DNA from: Macrostomum hystrix
Taxonomy: Eukaryota; Platyhelminthes; Macrostomidae
Direction: 5' to 3'
Length of the DNA stretch: 64,000 nt
Assembly: GCA_950097015.1 (NCBI GenBank)
Contig: CATNEN010000001.1
Coordinates: 19,472,501-19,536,500, forward strand
Part shown: positions 54,768 to 64,000 of the stretch, piece by piece
How positions within the stretch are numbered: the first letter of the stretch is position 1
Layout: the number at the start of each line of letters is the position of its first letter
Position numbers and translations under genes: made by a program
Notes under the pieces: model-generated
Seen by the model: only the letters and a program-made list of their open reading frames with translations
What the model was told of the DNA's origin: nothing
The model's database searches: none

Positions 54768-57374
54768 TTAACGAACGGGAATTAGTTCTTTAAGTAATTG
54801 AAACTTGGCATTCGACAGTGCTTTTGTAAGAATGTCAGCAACCATTTCTTCAGACGGACAGTAAACTAGTCGTAAAGTTCCACTGACTAACTTCTCACGC
54901 ACGAAATGGTGACGGATATCAATGTGCTTGGAACGACTGTGGTAGACAGGATTTTTCGCTAGAGCAATACAGCCTTGATTGTCTTCTAGGATAGTGGCAC
55001 ATCTGACAGTTTCTATGCGAAGATCCCGTAGTAATTGTTGTAACCAAGTGGCTTCCTGAGTAGCAGCTGAGAGAGCCATGTACTCCGCCTCCGTTGTCGA
55101 TAAGGCTACAGTTTGTTGCTTTTTGCTGCTCCAGCTAATCGGACATTCAGCCAACTTGAAGATGTATCCTGTAGTAGAACGACGGTCATTTTGATCTCCA
55201 GCCCAGTCTGCATCGGAATAGCCAATTAGGTCAATTTCGCGCGAGTCCTTCTGAAAAACTAATCCAGATGAAATCGTTCCTTTTAGGTACCTTAGGACAC
55301 GCTTCACTCCACTCCAATGCTGTTCAGTTGGGTCTGAGCAGTAACGCGCGAGAACTCCCACTGCAGCTGAAATATCTGGTCGTGTAGCTAATGCTGCATA
55401 GTTTAGACTTCCTACTGCGGCCTGATACATAGTTTTGTCCACCTTAGCATCGCAGTCTTGTGCAGTGTAGAACTTGACACTTGTATCCATTGGTGTTGAT
55501 ACCGGTTTACAGTTAATCATGTTGAATTTTGATAGGACACTATTTAAATAGCGTTCTTGGTTCAGAAACAAAGAGCCATTATTCCACGTAGCTTGAACTC
55601 CAAGAAAGTAGTGAAATTCGCCTAAGTCTTTCATTTTAAATTTCGATTGCAGTTCTTGCTTCAACACAAACATGTAATCATCAGAAGCGGTTAGCAAAAT
55701 GTCGTCCACGTACACACCGATCGCAGATTGAGAGTTAGCATAAATGCATGGTTCTGACTTTGCCTGCGTGAGGTTAAGACTTAAGAGTTCATCATGGAGC
55801 GTTTGATTCCAACATCGAGGTGCCTGTTTTAGTCCGTATAGACTTCTTTCAAGTTTGCATACTAGCGTTTCCTTGCCTTCAACCACAAATCCTTCCGGTT
55901 GTTCCATATAGATTTCCTCGTCTAGTTTGCCGTTTAGAAATGCTGTTACGACATCCATCTGGTGAATTTTCCAATCTCGTTGAATTCCAAGAGCTAGTAG
56001 AGTTCTGATTGATGTAAATCGAGCTACTGGTGCGTAAGTCTCCTCATAATCTACACCATGTTCTTGAGAGTATCCTTTAACAACCAATCTTGCTTTAAAT
56101 CTATCTACTAAGTTGTCTGACTTGTACTTGACACGAAATACCCATTTACAGCCAATAGTTTGACGTCCTTTAGGTAGTTCAACCAGTTTCCAGGTCTTGT
56201 TCTCCATCAGTGACTCATACTCGGCGTTTGCAGCCTCTTGCCAGTCTCTAGAAAAAGGGCTGTCCAATGCTTCCTTCAGAGTTTTTGGTTCTTCAATTTG
56301 TGTTGCCACAGATGCTACGTAACGGTCAACGGGCTTCTTATCTCGAGTTGATCTCCGAACTTCTTGTTTGTCGACATTTCCAGAAACACATTTGAAATCA
56401 GACGCTGCAGCTTCCGTATCTGCATTCAGTTGAAGTCTCTCCTGCTTCTCCGATACTTGTTTAACGAAGCACGACTCTTTGAACGTTACATCTCGACTAA
56501 CGAACACGGTTTGTGTTTGGAAATCAAAACAGCGGTATCCTTTGGAAGTTTCCGAGTATCCAATAAATCTGACTTCCCGAGCTTTGGAGTCAAATTTGTG
56601 ACGCCTTTCAGCCGGGACATGGGCGTAGGCAACGCATCCAAATACTCGCAAATGCTGAACATTCGGCCTTTTACCAGTCCAAATCTGATATGGTATAGCT
56701 TTGTTGATTGCACTCGTTGATGACCGATTACGCAAATATGTTGCTGTAGAGATAGCTTCTGCCCAGAATTCTTTGCCAATATGAGCATGTGCAATCATTG
56801 TTCTTGCTGCCTCCACCAAGGTTCAGTTCATTCTCTCAGCTACTCCATTCTGCTCAGGAGAATGTGGGACTGTAGTTTGGTAAAAGATTCCGTTTTTGAC
56901 ACAGAACTTTTCAAATTCTCTTGATGTATACTCTCCACCATTGTCTGTCCGTAGAATCTTGATAGACTTGCCTGTTTGATTCGTAACGAAAGCCTGAAAA
57001 TTCTTGAATTTTTCAAAAACTTCTGACTTGTTTTTCATAAAGTAAACTGAGCAATAGCGCGAGTAATCATCAATAAATGTGACAAAGTACTTCGATCCTC
57101 CAATGGATGTAGTTTGCATTGGACCACACACGTCACTGTGAATTAGACCCAATAGTTCGCTTGACCTTGACGCTACACCCTTGGTAAATGGCGTTCTATG
57201 TAGTTTTCCTTCTATACATGCCGTGCAGAAACTGATGCTTCCAACTTTTGCGTCAATGCCGTCAACTTGCTTTTTATGAATTAGAGATTTTAGATCTTGC
57301 TCTCCTAGGTGACCATATCGCTGATGCCATAAATCTAAACTGTTGCATCCTGATAATACCTTTTCCTGTAGCAT
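54768..57374 (-). pseudogene. Copia-1 integrase, RT and RNase H, one stop codon
   Basis: Integrase finger (LWHQRYGHLGEQDLKSL to CTACIEGK), core HSDVCGPM, RTDNGGEYTSREF and SPEQNGVAERMN. An in-frame TGA at 56820-56822 replaces the Arg expected after ERMN. The same frame continues with TLVEAARTMIAHAHIGKEFW, RT (GCKWVFRVKYKSDNLVDRFK, GVYVDDILL with YVDD) and RNase H (GYSDADWAGDQNDRRSTTGY, EDNQGCIALAKNPVYHSRSK). It ends at TTAACG near 54768. Confidence 0.93.
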
Positions 57375-58395
57375 TTAGTTTGTGACCATCTGCTAACGAA
57401 ATTTTCTCTTCCACTGGCAATTTCTGGAAATCCACAAAATTCGTACGATCATTGGTCATGTGATTAGTTGCGCCTGAGTCCACAATCCAAGTAGTACTGA
57501 TTGACTCCTTTGATGCGCCCAAAGACACTGCCGAAAATGCAGAATCTTCACCCGAAACATTGCTATCTTCTTTCCCTACGCTTTCTGGAAAGTCTGCAAT
57601 CTTAGCCTGATGTTTCCGCCGATTTCTATTAAACTCTTGTGGTCTTGAACTTGTGCTAGTCGCACCTGTTACTGAGAGGCTGTTCTTATATTTGTAGCAT
57701 TGCTTCTTTACGTGACCAGGCTTATTACAGAAAAAGCATACTTTCGGTCTGACACTCTGGTGCTGTTGCTTATTAAATCCAACCAGAGCCTTCGAGTTGC
57801 TGCTAGATCCACAGCTTTCCTGCTCAAGTCGTTTTGACTCCTCGTGCAAAAGCCGTTCGTGTACGAATTCCATCGTCAGGTCGTCCGCCCGCGATTCCAG
57901 AGCTGTAATCAACCCGTCATAAGACTTCGGCAAACTATTTAGCAAAATTGTGACTTGATAGTCTTCGGGAACACCTGCCCCGATAGCCGACAATCGTTTG
58001 ACGATATCCTTGAGCTGATTAATATGCTCCTGCATGGATGCACCTTCCTCCATCTTGAGCGCCTGTAGTTTCCGATTTAGGAATAATTTATTTGCCAATG
58101 TACTTCGCTCGAAATGTGTTTTAAGCTTATTCCAGGCTTCCTTTGGAGTTTCTGCATCCTCAATGAGATGAATTTGACTATCTGCAACAGCCAATACGAT
58201 AGTTGCTAGGGCTTTATTCGCACGCCGATTGAAATGAACTTTGACCTCGTTGGTCGCGTCCTCAGCAAGTGTCTCGGTACCATTAACAACTTCCCAAAGT
58301 TCTCGCTCCATCAGAACGTTCTTCATCTTGAACTTCCAGATATTGTAGTTGGAACTATCCAACTTCTCAACCAGTAGCTTGGCATCGAAGGACAT
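57375..58395 (-). pseudogene. Copia-1 gag and protease
   Basis: The ATG at 58395 opens SFDAKLLVEKLDSSNYNIWK, the usual Copia gag start (LDGxNYxxWK). The UBN2-type gag has the CFFCNKPGHVKKQC knuckle. The protease motif TTWIVDSGATNHM follows. After LADGHKLNATGKG the expected protease-integrase spacer is missing and the frame changes, so a deletion of very roughly 80-100 codons lies at about 57370. Confidence 0.92.
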
Positions 58396-58547
58396 AGTGT
58401 CGATCCACCAACACAGCTGGTTGTTGAGCTGAACTTTCTAAGAGACGGTAGATGAGAACAATCACGCCGACTGACGCACTGCCACTAGAGCAGCTTTAGT
58501 GCTCAAACTGCAGCAGATCGCAGTGGAAGGGCGCAGGGCCCATAACC

Positions 58548-58803
58548 TATTAAGAAAGTCTTATTTAAGGATAGTAGACTCAGCGTTTATTTAGAACGGA
58601 TTTAGAGAAAGATAAAGGGGGTGAGACAATTAGGTAGCTCTGGCGTAGCTCAACAGAAGTTACAGGTACAGTTTGGAAATTTAGCAATCTACCATAGATA
58701 TAAAGCTTACTTAGATTCTAGAAAATTCTAGAAGGAAAACTTTAGGATTTACTTACTATTAATAGATGCAGCTATTTTTAAGATAAACGATTACATATTA
58801 ACA
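58548..58803 (-). repeat. Copia-1 5' LTR
   Basis: 256 bp, identical by eye to 54393-54648, followed on the minus strand by the primer site. Confidence 0.94.
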
Positions 58804-58808
58804 TGGCG

Positions 58809-60104
58809 CAGGCGCAGGCAGCCGACACGGCTGCACAGGCCGACGCCAGCCTCCAGCTCGAGCCGCTGCAGCTCAGCCCCGGCGTCGCCCTGCTCTGCGA
58901 TATCTCCACCGGCCAGCCGCGCCCGCTGGTGCCGCCGGACTTCCGCCGCGCCGTTTTCGACGCCATCCACGGCCTCGCCCACCCGTCAGTTCGCAGCACG
59001 CGGCGCCTCGTGGCCGCCAAGTTCGTGTGGGCCAGCATGAACAAGGACATCAGCCAGTGGGCCCGGTCCTGCGTCGCCTGCCAGACGGCCAAGGTTCAGC
59101 GGCACGTCGGCGCCCCGGTGGTCGGCATCCGCGTCCCGGACCAGCGCTTCGCCCACGTGCACGTCGACCTGGTGGGGCCGCTGCCGCCTTCGCAGGGTTT
59201 CACGCACCTGCTGACGATCGTGGACCGCTTCACCAGGTGGCCAGAGGCGATCCCGATGGCCGACACCTCCGCTGCATCCTGCGCCTCCGCCTTCATCGCC
59301 CACTGGATCGCCAGGTTCGGCGTGCCAAGCGACATCACCTCGGACCGCGGCCCCCAGTTCACGTCGCAGCTGTGGTCCAACGTCTCCCGGCTCCTCGGCA
59401 TGCAGCTGCACCGGACAACGGCCTTCCAACCGCAGGCGAACGGGCTGGTCGAGCGGTTCCACCGGCAGCTGAAGGCCTCCCTCATGGCGCGCCTGGCGGG
59501 ATCGGCCTGGGTCAGCGAGCTGCCCTGGGTGCTGCTCGGCATCCGGACGGCCCCCAAGGAGGACCTGCCGGCATCATCGGCCGAGCTGGTCTACGGAGCG
59601 CCGCTCTGCGTGCCCGGCGAGTGCCTGCAGCCCAGCCCGGCCGCCGGCGACAACGACCAGTTCCTCGCCCGGCTCCGCGGTGCCGTACAGGCGTTCCGGC
59701 CGACGCCGACGTCTCAGCATGGCAGCCGCCCCACCGCCTGGCCCGCCGCTCTCGACACCTGCCCGTTCGTGTTTGTCCGGCGCAACGGCCACAGACCTCC
59801 GCTGCAGCGGCCCTACGACGGCCCGTTCAAAGTGCTCGAGCGGGACGCCAAGGCCTTCCTGCTGGATCTGGGCACTCGCCGTGACCACGTGACCGTCGAC
59901 AGGCTGAAGCCGGCTGTCATCGACGCCGACGGCCCAATCCCAACGCCGGCGCTGCGACCGAGAGGCCGTCCGCCTCGAGAGCCGCCTGCCGCCGGTCCCG
60001 CGGCCTCAGCTGGCGGCTCTTCGACAGCAGCCAAGCCCGCCGCTGCCCTCCCCAGCCGCCGCCAGCCGCCTCGCCGGTGTCGCCCGACAACTCTCGATGC
60101 ATAG
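58809..60104 (+). CDS. Gypsy-3 pol, 3' part: integrase
   Basis: Continues pol after the Copia insertion. Zinc finger HPSVRSTRRLVAAKFVW to CVACQTAKV. The core has HVDLVGPLPPSQGFTHLLTI, TSDRGPQFTSQLW and QANGLVERFHRQLK, so the D,D,E triad is complete. A C-terminal domain with PLQRPYDGPFKVLERDAKAF and a Pro/Ala-rich tail runs to TAG at 60102. The amino-terminal ATG of this open frame is created by the LTR-target junction and is not original. Confidence 0.92.
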   Translation, partial: QAQAADTAAQADASLQLEPLQLSPGVALLCDISTGQPRPLVPPDFRRAVFDAIHGLAHPSVRSTRRLVAAKFVWASMNKDISQWARSCVACQTAKVQRHVGAPVVGIRVPDQRFAHVHVDLVGPLPPSQGFTHLLTIVDRFTRWPEAIPMADTSAASCASAFIAHWIARFGVPSDITSDRGPQFTSQLWSNVSRLLGMQLHRTTAFQPQANGLVERFHRQLKASLMARLAGSAWVSELPWVLLGIRTAPKEDLPASSAELVYGAPLCVPGECLQPSPAAGDNDQFLARLRGAVQAFRPTPTSQHGSRPTAWPAALDTCPFVFVRRNGHRPPLQRPYDGPFKVLERDAKAFLLDLGTRRDHVTVDRLKPAVIDADGPIPTPALRPRGRPPREPPAAGPAASAGGSSTAAKPAAALPSRRQPPRRCRPTTLDA

Positions 60105-60124
60105 CTCGGTGCTGGGGGGAGCTG

Positions 60125-60352
60125 TGTGGCGGCCAGACCAGCATGCTGCTGGCGCGGGCAGTGCACCTGCACTCAATCGGCCTGACTCACCCTGCCCGGG
60201 GGGTGGGTGCACCCAGACGGCCGGCGCGCTAAGCCGCAGGGTCTGGCACGGACTATGCGCACCTCCCCATGCCTCTCTGTCGCGCAGTATTTATATGCGA
60301 TTGTGAAAAATAAAAGTTAACCTTCTCTCGCGCCATTTCATTTTGCGAGTCG
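60125..60352 (+). repeat. Gypsy-3 3' LTR
   Basis: Starts TGTGGCGGCCAGACCAGC after the purine tract and ends GCGAGTCG. It contains TATTTATATGCG, a TATA-like word, and AATAAA near 60309. Confidence 0.9.
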
Positions 60353-60354
60353 AG

Positions 60355-60413
60355 TTTGCGGAGGGCAGTGGAGGGACAAAGAACAGCAGCGCGAGACTGC
60401 CGACGATCGGCGG
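60355..60413. repeat. 59-bp flanking duplication, right copy
   Basis: Same 59 bases as 51495-51553, directly after the 3' LTR, continuing into LINE-B. Confidence 0.92.
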
Positions 60414-60840
60414 TATTGATTCATCTGTCCTTGTGCTTTGAGGCCACCCACTGGTTAATCCGAGTGTTGACGACGGCGGTAAGGGTGGAGACTGCAGGCA
60501 CGGGGCCAAAAAGCGAACCCGTCGAACCGGCCTTGGCGAGGCTGTCGGCGAATTCGTTACCGGGGTGGCCAGAGTGCCCTGGAATCCACCTTAGGGACAC
60601 CTTGTTGTGGAGCTCCAGGGCTCGCCAAAAGGCTTCGAAGAGCACATTGTCGAAGGCACCATCAATGTCGAGGAAAAGCGAGAGAGCGAAACCGGTGCCA
60701 ATCACGGCGCGCTCCAGCTTGTCGACCTGAAGCGGCGCGGTCCGGGGGAAAGCGCTGGCGAGCATGATGTCCAGCGATTCGCCAGGATTCTCAGCAAGCC
60801 GGCCGTCCGGTCTTTTGATCACTGAGAGCTTCGACATTTT
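60414..60840 (-). pseudogene. LINE-B 5' part, right of Gypsy-3
   Basis: Minus strand SVIKRPDGRLAENPGESLDI (region before RT) and LFLDIDGAFDNVLFEAFW (an RT motif) run directly into VSLRWIPGHSGHPGNEFADS (RNase H), so most of the RT is deleted while the frame is kept. Homology ends near 60840. Confidence 0.83.
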
Positions 60841-61978
60841 GTCAAGAGTGAGCGCTTTTACAACGCGAGAGGTTGGGCGGGCGCCCGGAGTAGGACCGCG
60901 CTGTGGACGCCGGCATCACCGGATCCCCCTGCGCGACACCGCAGCTTTAGTTGCCTGTGACCGCCAGGGGCTAGCGGAATGGGCGGCAACTAACGATGAA
61001 CTAACTTTCAAAGCCATCCGACGTCAGCATCGCCGAGATATTCAGCGATTCTTGTTGAAGGCCCTGGTGACACCGACGAGAATCGTTGAATATCTCGCCG
61101 ATGCCGAGGTTCTGTAATTCTGAAAGTTGTTTCATCGGATAGAGAGGAAAATTTTAGTCCCATAGAACTAAAGCACCAGACTTGGTCGCTGATAGGTTAC
61201 AGGATGGAGAGTTGTCTAAGCGGCAACCGACTGAAGTAGGCTGAGCACTAAGCTCTCTCAGGATGAGCTAATCTATAAAATCACCTCTTCCTGAGAAACT
61301 TTAACAAACAAGCTTCCTGAGACCTAGTGCGTCATACATGTAAGTATGGGCGCTCTGTGCTAGAATGCTTAAGAGCAAAGTTCACTTCAAGAGCCAACAA
61401 TATTTGGAGGCATATGCAAACTCTACCCAGTACTTTTACCAGCCAATTTCGAAAAATAATCGCATTATGCTTATGTGCATTTAGCTTTAGTGTCTCTGTG
61501 AGTTTATGCTCTAATATTCAGTTTGATTTACGAGCTGTTGTTTAAAATTATCGAAAATTATGTGGGTCATTAAAAGCAAAGCTCAACGTTTAGCGGCTTT
61601 TTAAATCACTAAAGCGGGAATTTGAATGCATTTAGAGAGGCCTGTTATGGAATTCATGGTGTGACAGGAATATTGTCGAATGAGTCCACTTCAGATCAGT
61701 CTCGTTCTGCACTCTTTTTTTAACGTCTCGTTACGCTCAAGACTAATTTGAGGAGCTCAGCTAATAGCAACTGTGTTGCGTATCAAATTTCAAAGAAACG
61801 TAATCACTATGTACTTAAACTTTTGTCTTTAAAGGGTCATTTGCTGTTTGCTTCTTGTCCGAAAGTTGCTCAACAGTGTCCAAAAGACATGTGATTTATT
61901 TCCAACAGACACAAATCAATTCCATATGGAAATTTCTAGAGCCCTCAATCCGGAACCATAGTACCCAGTTATGCGGTC
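60841..61978. other. Spacer with a strong hairpin, no gene
   Basis: Contains the 26-bp inverted repeat at 61027-61052 and 61079-61104. The rest is AT-rich with no coding signal; the 117-residue plus-strand frame ending at 61117 has no recognisable motif. Confidence 0.5.
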
Positions 61979-63616
61979 TCAAGCATCCGGACAATAGATC
62001 GACATGGCACGCTGTAGCTCCGTGTCGCTAAGCTGCTTAAGAGCGATTCCAAAGCACTTCATAAATATAGCATCGATGGAGAACCACTTCGCGTCAGTAA
62101 GCCCGAGAATGATTTGTTGATTCCCGAAGCTCCGGTAACTTCGTTGAGTTTCAACACGAGGTGATTTCAATGTTCCGTTAAACCCAAGATTCCAATCATA
62201 AATATTATCCTTCATCGAAATCCTGACGTCACACCAGGACGTTAGACATGGCCTCCTTCCGCGGAAGACTTCACCATTGTGGTAAACAGTCATGTGGATT
62301 CCATCCAGTGGCTCATACTGAACGATTTTAAATTCAGTATCCTGGTAAGAATACTGTAAACCAGCAAAGAGATTAGTATCTGAGTAATAGCTACCGCCTT
62401 TCTCAGACACGTTTACGAAGCCCAATGAAGGGTAGTGGCCTGCAGTTGCACGCAGCTTAAAGTACATTGACCACTCGGACTCCGAAAGAATGGATTCGTT
62501 ATAGGCAGTGGGGGCACCGACGTTATAGACAGCGTAACTTTCATTAAAAATGGCGCCCAAATCAGTCGACCTCTCAATTCCGAACTTGTCCTCAATCACA
62601 TAGGTCCGCCGGTCCACAAGGTTGTCGAGGCTCCTCCTGAAGTCGAACGCTGCGACAAGACCATCCACTGGAGGAGGAGTCACACCTCCGTCCGTGTCGT
62701 TGGACGCCACCGACTTGCACACGAACCTGTGCCTGTTGTAGCACCTGTCAGTGCGCAGTCGACCGGCAGACAGGGTGACGCAGTTCACAGTCCAGTCCGC
62801 ATTGTTCGGATGTCCAGCCTGCCACTGCGGGATCGAGGCCAGCTTGCCAGAGAAGTCCGTCCACTGGTAGCACAGCTCGCGACCCGCACTGTCGGGGAAG
62901 CAGGGGTTCAGCTTGATGAGGCCGAGCCACACCGAGTCGAGCGCTGGCGACTTCTCGCAACCGTCGATTCCGAATGTGAACTCGTTGATGAAGCTCAGCT
63001 CAGAGTGGGTCAGCACCGACACGAGTTGAGACGAGTTTCGCTGGCAGTAGAAATTCGCCTCGTTGAAGTTGGCCTCGAAGCGCGGCATCAAGTAGCAGTG
63101 GTCGTCTTTGAGCGACCAGCCGCTTGGACATCGGCGAGACGATTCATGGTGACTCGAGTTGGTGCTCGCTTTGCACACGAACGGGTGTCTCTCGTGATAG
63201 AGCGAGTTGAGCCACCACTCACCGTCACTCCGAATGAGAGGCTTGTGCACAGTGTCGAGCTGTGAGAAGTTGTGTCTCTCGAAGCTCAAAGCATCGCTTC
63301 CGTCCGTCCACTCGTAGGTTCTCGGGTCCGTGAGTCGGTTGAGGTCCGTGCCGAACTTTCCGATCCAGGCGTCTCTGCAGTGAGACAGTCTTCCGACCAG
63401 TCGGTTCTCCTGCTCAGATCCGACGGAGGCGAGGTGAGCTCCGTGAGACTGACACGTCTGCTCGGCCTCGAACCAGTACTGCGGGCGGCTGAACCACTTG
63501 TAGCACGACTGAGCTCGTTGAGTCCAGTTTTGTTGCGGACACTGAGCAGAGGCAGCGGAGAGCAGCAGAGCTGCAGTGACTGCCAAGAGGCAGGTGGATA
63601 GAAGATTGGACGGCAT
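61979..63616 (-). CDS. Secreted two-CTLD lectin with LamG-like C-terminus, copy 2
   Basis: Single-exon secreted protein of 545 residues; ATG at 63616 with the same signal peptide as copy 1. Both CTLDs match copy 1 except for about half a dozen substitutions (for example CPQQNW for CPKQNW and WQAG for WEAG). From FGIERSTDLGAIFNES on, the C-terminal domain is a different version that keeps only landmark positions: AYNESILSESEWSMYFKLR, SWCDVRISMKD and CFGIALKQLSDTELQRAMSI. The near-identity resumes across the promoter. Secretion and lectin fold are well supported. Ligand and role are unknown, and immune recognition is only an inference from the paralogue pattern. Confidence 0.9.
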   Translation of the reverse strand: MPSNLLSTCLLAVTAALLLSAASAQCPQQNWTQRAQSCYKWFSRPQYWFEAEQTCQSHGAHLASVGSEQENRLVGRLSHCRDAWIGKFGTDLNRLTDPRTYEWTDGSDALSFERHNFSQLDTVHKPLIRSDGEWWLNSLYHERHPFVCKASTNSSHHESSRRCPSGWSLKDDHCYLMPRFEANFNEANFYCQRNSSQLVSVLTHSELSFINEFTFGIDGCEKSPALDSVWLGLIKLNPCFPDSAGRELCYQWTDFSGKLASIPQWQAGHPNNADWTVNCVTLSAGRLRTDRCYNRHRFVCKSVASNDTDGGVTPPPVDGLVAAFDFRRSLDNLVDRRTYVIEDKFGIERSTDLGAIFNESYAVYNVGAPTAYNESILSESEWSMYFKLRATAGHYPSLGFVNVSEKGGSYYSDTNLFAGLQYSYQDTEFKIVQYEPLDGIHMTVYHNGEVFRGRRPCLTSWCDVRISMKDNIYDWNLGFNGTLKSPRVETQRSYRSFGNQQIILGLTDAKWFSIDAIFMKCFGIALKQLSDTELQRAMSIYCPDA

Positions 63617-63664
63617 TTGCAGCTGTTCTTGGCTTCTTTTCAAGGCCCTGAATATTTCGGACTG

Positions 63665-63670
63665 ATATAG
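63665..63670 (-). promoter_or_regulatory. TATA-like box of lectin copy 2
   Basis: CCTATATCAG on the minus strand, same spacing from the ATG as in copy 1. Confidence 0.4.
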
Positions 63671-64000
63671 GGACTTCAGCGGCGCCCGTGGAGTTCCGAC
63701 AGGTTGAGACGTTGGCTTTAGCGCGTGACAATTGCAGAGGCGTTCGAGAGGATATTCTATAACTTATTATCAACAGGGCTACCGCGTGTAAGTGAGTCAG
63801 ATATGTCGATCCACTGCAGGCTTGCGACTACTGTAACGGTAGCCCTGTGCTTAGTTTTTTCTTCCCCAAAAAACTTTGTTTAAGCTCTTAGCTACTGGAA
63901 TTCGTGACTTTGAGAATTTTTGCTCCGTTTTTTGAGTTGTGGGGGGCGTCACTACCACACGGGAGCGCCACAGCCACATGGAGGCGCCACTACGAAAGGA

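Larger units (their letters stand above)
54393..58803 (-). mobile_element. Copia-1, Ty1/Copia element inside Gypsy-3 pol
   Basis: LTRs at 54393-54648 and 58548-58803 read identically over 256 bp; 5-bp duplication TGGCG. The primer site GGTTATGGGCCC beside the right LTR is the initiator-tRNA-Met half-site used by copia. A short purine tract AGTGGGAG precedes the 3' LTR. Domain order gag, protease, integrase, RT, RNase H is diagnostic for Copia. The coding region has a deletion with frameshift and one stop codon, so this copy is defective despite its recent insertion. Confidence 0.95.
51554..60352 (+). mobile_element. Gypsy-3, CsRn1-like Ty3/Gypsy element (inserted in LINE-B, split by Copia)
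   Basis: 5' LTR at 51554-51929 (with internal insert), 3' LTR at 60125-60352. The primer site TTGGTGAGCCCGACA at 51935 resembles the tRNA-Trp site of CsRn1-type elements, and the polypurine tract GGTGCTGGGGGGAGC precedes the 3' LTR. The gag with a CHCC finger and pol with YIDD are typical of that lineage. The LTRs show only about three differences over the shared part. The Copia element interrupts pol between RNase H and integrase. Confidence 0.92.

Noticed and set aside
59027-59884. 285-residue frame over Gypsy-3 integrase
   Set aside because: GC-rich shadow frame; integrase motifs are in the 58809-60104 frame.
60764-61117. 117-residue plus-strand frame
   Set aside because: Partly antisense to LINE-B and ending in the hairpin; no motif supports it as a gene.
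61979-63643. Lectin start at 63643 (and 24811 in copy 1)
   Set aside because: Those upstream starts are TTG codons; the first ATG, at 63616 and 24784, opens directly on a good signal peptide.

Overview
The window is nuclear DNA of an invertebrate animal. The evidence is spliced genes with GT-AG introns, a KIF13-type kinesin, a Mab-21/cGAS-like gene, secreted C-type lectins and animal transposon families: Ty3/Gypsy including a CsRn1-like lineage, Ty1/Copia, mariner, Crypton, EnSpm and LOA/R1-like LINEs. A spiralian, possibly a free-living flatworm with a very repeat-rich genome, fits best; this is inference, and no species marker was found.

Layout. 1-7.0 kb: two large minisatellites (34-bp and 33-bp units), probably intronic or 3' of the kinesin. 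7.07-15.05 kb (minus): the first eight coding exons of a kinesin-3/KIF13 gene, motor plus FHA, running off the left side; most larger introns hold their own unrelated minisatellite. 16.45-22.49 kb (plus): a three-exon gene, divergent from the kinesin, whose phases join about 890 residues of ankyrin-like repeats to a Mab-21/cGAS-like nucleotidyltransferase (1504 aa). 23.1-24.8 kb and 62.0-63.6 kb (minus): two secreted paralogues with two C-type lectin domains and a LamG-like C-terminus; promoter and lectin halves are nearly identical and the C-terminal thirds are strongly diverged. A fragment of a third copy lies at 25.4 kb. 26.07-27.56 kb (plus): Crypton-type tyrosine recombinase with one stop codon.

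28.0-60.8 kb is almost wholly transposons, often nested. Gypsy-1 (minus) carries a LINE fragment in pol and a mariner in its 5' LTR. Gypsy-2 (minus) is bounded by terminal repeats in inverted orientation. Then come a shortened mariner, two arrays of the same 13-bp unit around an EnSpm remnant, and a decayed plus-strand LINE joined tail-to-tail to a minus-strand LINE. The latter is split by Gypsy-3 (plus), which is itself split by a Copia element with LTRs that read as identical. Six host loci are supported: KIF13, ANK-Mab-21, two lectins, one lectin fragment and the domesticated-looking but interrupted Crypton. The rest is repeat.

The most interesting candidates are the ankyrin/cGAS-like fusion, the lectin pair (homogenised recognition half, diversified C-terminal third), the inverted terminal repeats of Gypsy-2, and the 59-bp flanking duplication of Gypsy-3 with host flank captured inside its 5' LTR.
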